Shown here: positions 3,155-5,827 of the stretch, piece by piece | Numbering within the stretch: the first letter of the stretch is position 1 | Layout: each line of letters opens with the position of its first letter | Origin: CAYLZW01 sp964388085 | GTDB taxonomy: Bacteria; Myxococcota; UBA727; CAYLZW01 | Assembly (NCBI GenBank): GCA_964388085.1 | Contig: CAYLZW010000349.1 | Coordinates: 1-5,827, forward strand | Length of the DNA stretch: 5,827 bases | Reading direction: 5' to 3' | Made by a program: the position numbers and the translations under genes | Notes under the pieces: model-generated | The model's input: the letters and a program-made list of their open reading frames with translations, nothing else | Databases searched by the model: none | What the model was told of the DNA's origin: nothing

Positions 3155-5827
3155 CTAGTGTCGAGCGAGCTTCTGGTCCTCGGCCAGCGGATCCCCGACG
3201 GTGCTGAAGACCGTCAACACCTCGCGCTGGGCAAACTCATCATCCTCGCGCGCGACCGCCGTGATGACGTTCACGCCCGGCTCGAGCTCGATCTCCGCCT
3301 CGAAGGTCTTCTCCGTCGGCCCCTTCGAGGCCACCAGCTCGTAGACCACCTTCTGCTCCCCGTTGAACAGGTAGAGGTCGCGTACCGGCCCGTCGTCCTC
3401 GACGTGGACCTTCACCTTGTACGTCTTCGCCGCCACCTTCACGGCCAGGTCTTCCGGCGCGTTCATGAAAGAGACACGCGGCGGATCCCGTCCGTAGACC
3501 ATGGACAGGCCCTTCGGGGTCCCCTTGGCGAGGGCGCCGCCGGCCTTGTCCACCTCCGCCGCCGCCACGTAGCCGACGACGTCGTCAGCGACCTTGACGC
3601 GCAGGTAGCCGCCCACCTCGGCGAGGGAGGCGAGCTGCACCCCTTGCGAGACGCGCGCGAGCACGGCCGCGCCGCCGTCGGCGGCGGCGAGCACCGCCAC
3701 GTTGTCGCCGCTGACCTTGACGACACCCTTCTGGGGCTTGGCCGCCGCGCCGCTCGAGCGGATGGGGAAGCGCAGGTGCTCGAGCAGGTAGTCGCCCATG
3801 ACGCCATCGAAGACCTGCAGGCGCAGATCGGCGATGTCCTTCGGTGACTGCACCTTGAACGAGAAGCGCGCCGTCGCCGACTGTCCGGCCTTCAGCTCCT
3901 TGAGCGTCTGCCGGCCGGTCTCGATGAACAGCTCCGAGCCGCCGAGGTTCTTGAGCAGGGCCGTCGGCTGCTCGGCGGTGCCGGGGCCGGCGTTTCGGAT
4001 CGAGACCGCGAGGTTCACCGACTCCCCGACCTGCAAGAGGCCGTCGCCGTTGCCGCCCGCGGCGTCGTCGAGGAAGAGCGCGTAGGAGAAGCGCGGCCGC
4101 GCGAGCCCCTCGATGCTGACCGGCACGTCGAGGCTGCCGAGCGCGTTGCCGTGCTGGTCCGACAGGTCGACGCGCATGAGGTCATCGCGGCTGGCGATGT
4201 TCTTCGGGATCTTGACGTCGATCTTCCACTGCTGCTTGGCGCCCGGATCGAGCTTGCCGAACAGGAACTCGCGGTCGATGAGCAGCCCGAGCGTCGAGCG
4301 CGTGTTGCCGTACACCTGGTACAGCGGCACCTTGCCCGTGTTCTCCGCCTCGAGGACGACGGTGAGCGATTCGCCCGCCTTCGCCGGCTCCGCCTTCAGG
4401 ACGCGCGTGGTGATGGCGCCCCCGCTCGCCGCGGGCCCCTTCTGCCAATCGACGCCGAGCTTCTTGAGCGCGCCCTTGACGCGCTCGCTCTCGATGGCGC
4501 GCGCCTCCTCGACCGAGACCTTGGCCGCCACGAGCAGCGCCGCGCGATCGTTGCCCTTCGACAGCGACAGCGTGCGGCGCGCGAGCTTGATCTCGAAGTC
4601 GTCGATGAACTTCGACGAGGTCGCGCGGCGCTCGGCCTCGCCCTCCTCGAGCGGGACGTCGAGGTAGGTGAGCGAGTAATCGGCCGTGTGCTCCTTGGTG
4701 CGCTTGTCGTTCAGATGGCGCTCGAGGTCCTCTTCGCGCGTGGACGAGTCCGGGAAGATGTTCACGCTCTCGAGGTCGGCGGCGAGCACCGGCCGCACGA
4801 GGAGGTCGGGCGTGATGCCGATGCTCTGGATGCTCTCGTCGCCCGGCGTGAGGTACTGCCCGATGGTCAGCTTCAGCGACGAGCTGTCCGGGAAGTCGTA
4901 GAGCTGCTGCACCGAGCCCTTGCCGAAGGTCTGGTCGCCGAGCACGAGCCCGCGGCCGCGGTTTTTGATGGCGCCCGCGACGATCTCGCTGGCGGACGCG
5001 GAGCCGCCGTTGACGAGCACCACCACCGGGATGTCGATCTTGTCCGCGCGCCTCGTCGCGGTGATCTCCTTGCGCGCGCCGTGCGTGCCGCCCTCTTGCG
5101 TGACGACGAGGACGCCGTCGCGCAGGAAGAGGTTCGAGACCTCGACCGCCTGGTCGAGCAGGCCGCCGGGGTTGTTGCGCAGGTCGAGCACGAGGCCCTT
5201 CAGCTGCCCGCCGGCCTCCTTGCGCATCTGGCTCATGGCGCTCGAGACGTCGTCGGCCGTACCGCCGGCGAACTGCTTGATCTTCACGTAGCCGAGCTTG
5301 TTCTCGAGGAGGTTGTGCGTGACCGAGTCCACCTTGATGATGTCTCGGATGATGCTGACCTCCTTCGGCTCGTCGAGGCCCTTGCGCTCCACCCAGATGA
5401 GCACCTCGGTGCCGGGCTTGCCGCGCAGGCGCTCCACGGCTTCGTCGAGGCCCATGTTCACGGTGGACTCCTCGCCGATCTTCACGATCTTGTCCTGCGC
5501 GAGGATGCCCGCGCGCGCGGCCGGCGTGCCGTCGATGGGCGAGATGACGGTCAAGAAGCCGTCGCGGATGGAGATGACGATGCCGAGGCCGCCGAACTCT
5601 CCTTTGGTCGAGAGCTTCATCTCCTTGGAGAAGCGCGGCTCGAGCAGCACCGAGTGCGGGTCGAGCTTGGCCAGCATGCCGTTGACGGCGGCGTACTCGA
5701 CCTCGCGGCGGTCGACCTCGTCGTCGAGGCGCGTCTCCATGAAGCGGAACACGTCGCGCAGCTTGAACGACAGCTCCCAGAGGGAGTTCAGGTCATCGAG
5801 GAAGAACGTGCGGCGCTCGTCACCGAC
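3155..5827 (-). CDS. S41 C-terminal processing protease with PDZ and long multidomain C-terminus (N-terminus beyond window)
   Basis: The frame is open from the window edge (5827) to TAG at 3155-3157, giving 890 residues; the N-terminus and any signal peptide lie outside. Numbering from the edge, a helical segment (LDPHSVLLEP near 55-64) precedes a PDZ domain at about 75-150, with GGLGI as ligand-binding loop. The S41 core spans about 168-347, with DLRNNPGG at 215-222. In GGSASASEI the catalytic serine is S278, and the lysine in FGKGS is K303, 25 residues later as in Prc/CtpA, so the Ser-Lys dyad is intact. Two Ig/CARDB-like beta-sandwiches (about 471-571 and 578-689) follow; the second opens with an Asp/Asn/Gly-rich loop resembling a calcium site (587-596). 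Then come an SH3b-like domain (702-760) and a terminal Ig-like domain (780-877). Family members are typically 400-700 residues. They process or degrade envelope proteins, so a periplasmic place is expected. Its substrate is unknown. The S41 call is secure; accessory domain names are approximate. Confidence 0.93.
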   Translation of the reverse strand, partial: VGDERRTFFLDDLNSLWELSFKLRDVFRFMETRLDDEVDRREVEYAAVNGMLAKLDPHSVLLEPRFSKEMKLSTKGEFGGLGIVISIRDGFLTVISPIDGTPAARAGILAQDKIVKIGEESTVNMGLDEAVERLRGKPGTEVLIWVERKGLDEPKEVSIIRDIIKVDSVTHNLLENKLGYVKIKQFAGGTADDVSSAMSQMRKEAGGQLKGLVLDLRNNPGGLLDQAVEVSNLFLRDGVLVVTQEGGTHGARKEITATRRADKIDIPVVVLVNGGSASASEIVAGAIKNRGRGLVLGDQTFGKGSVQQLYDFPDSSSLKLTIGQYLTPGDESIQSIGITPDLLVRPVLAADLESVNIFPDSSTREEDLERHLNDKRTKEHTADYSLTYLDVPLEEGEAERRATSSKFIDDFEIKLARRTLSLSKGNDRAALLVAAKVSVEEARAIESERVKGALKKLGVDWQKGPAASGGAITTRVLKAEPAKAGESLTVVLEAENTGKVPLYQVYGNTRSTLGLLIDREFLFGKLDPGAKQQWKIDVKIPKNIASRDDLMRVDLSDQHGNALGSLDVPVSIEGLARPRFSYALFLDDAAGGNGDGLLQVGESVNLAVSIRNAGPGTAEQPTALLKNLGGSELFIETGRQTLKELKAGQSATARFSFKVQSPKDIADLRLQVFDGVMGDYLLEHLRFPIRSSGAAAKPQKGVVKVSGDNVAVLAAADGGAAVLARVSQGVQLASLAEVGGYLRVKVADDVVGYVAAAEVDKAGGALAKGTPKGLSMVYGRDPPRVSFMNAPEDLAVKVAAKTYKVKVHVEDDGPVRDLYLFNGEQKVVYELVASKGPTEKTFEAEIELEPGVNVITAVAREDDEFAQREVLTVFSTVGDPLAEDQKLARH

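Noticed and set aside
2975..3847. Plus-strand 290-codon frame antisense to the end of the protease gene
   Set aside because: Most of it overlaps the coding sequence of the S41 protein in the opposite direction, and the translation has no recognisable domain. The first 180 bases fall in the hairpin-rich gap.
4548..4580. LSLSKG-coding stretch in the protease, reminiscent of a translated dispersed repeat
   Set aside because: The flanking protein sequence reads as a continuous helical region with no inverted repeat at the DNA level, so it appears to be ordinary coding sequence.
1..5827. tRNA, rRNA, CRISPR, insertion sequence or attachment site
   Set aside because: No cloverleaf, rRNA core sequence, regularly spaced repeats, transposase motif or long terminal inverted repeats were seen on either strand.

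Overview
This is a high-GC bacterial chromosomal window whose gene content fits a delta-proteobacterial lineage, most likely Myxococcota. That placement is an inference. It rests on the GC-rich third codon positions, a very long multidomain S41 protease, an apparent sigma-54 promoter in front of a small stress-type operon, and a recA gene preceded by GAAC/GTTC-type damage boxes. No taxonomic marker in the window is decisive. There are five protein-coding genes and no tRNA, rRNA, CRISPR array, insertion sequence or prophage gene.

Reading left to right: (1) 1-539, minus strand, the first 179 codons of recA, cut by the window edge. (2) 540-716, the recA control region, with a sigma-70-like promoter overlapped by two tandem palindromes that look like LexA/SOS operators. 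(3) 717-2130, minus strand, a tightly coupled pair: a type I phosphoribosyltransferase started by GTG at 2130, then, after a single spacer base, an alpha/beta hydrolase of the dienelactone-hydrolase type. (4) 2131-2433, a divergent control region of 303 bases. It holds a near-consensus sigma-54 -24/-12 promoter for the minus-strand pair, a 10-bp perfect inverted repeat just behind it, and an 11-bp tandem repeat near the divergent gene. (5) 2434-2868, plus strand, a small soluble BON-domain protein. (6) 2869-3154, a convergent gap full of stem-loops, one of them a plausible bidirectional terminator. (7) 3155-5827, minus strand, a C-terminal processing protease (PDZ plus S41) with a long C-terminal array of beta-sandwich and SH3-like domains. 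Its N-terminus lies beyond the window.

The central unit (phosphoribosyltransferase, hydrolase and divergent BON protein) resembles stress or dormancy cassettes in which the first two activities often occur fused in one polypeptide. Their joint role is not established. RecA serves DNA repair and recombination, and the S41 protease is expected to act in the envelope. Neither is obviously linked to the central cassette. The most informative signals are regulatory: the paired SOS-like boxes before recA and the sigma-54 promoter with its flanking repeats. I did not find a clearly new biological system.
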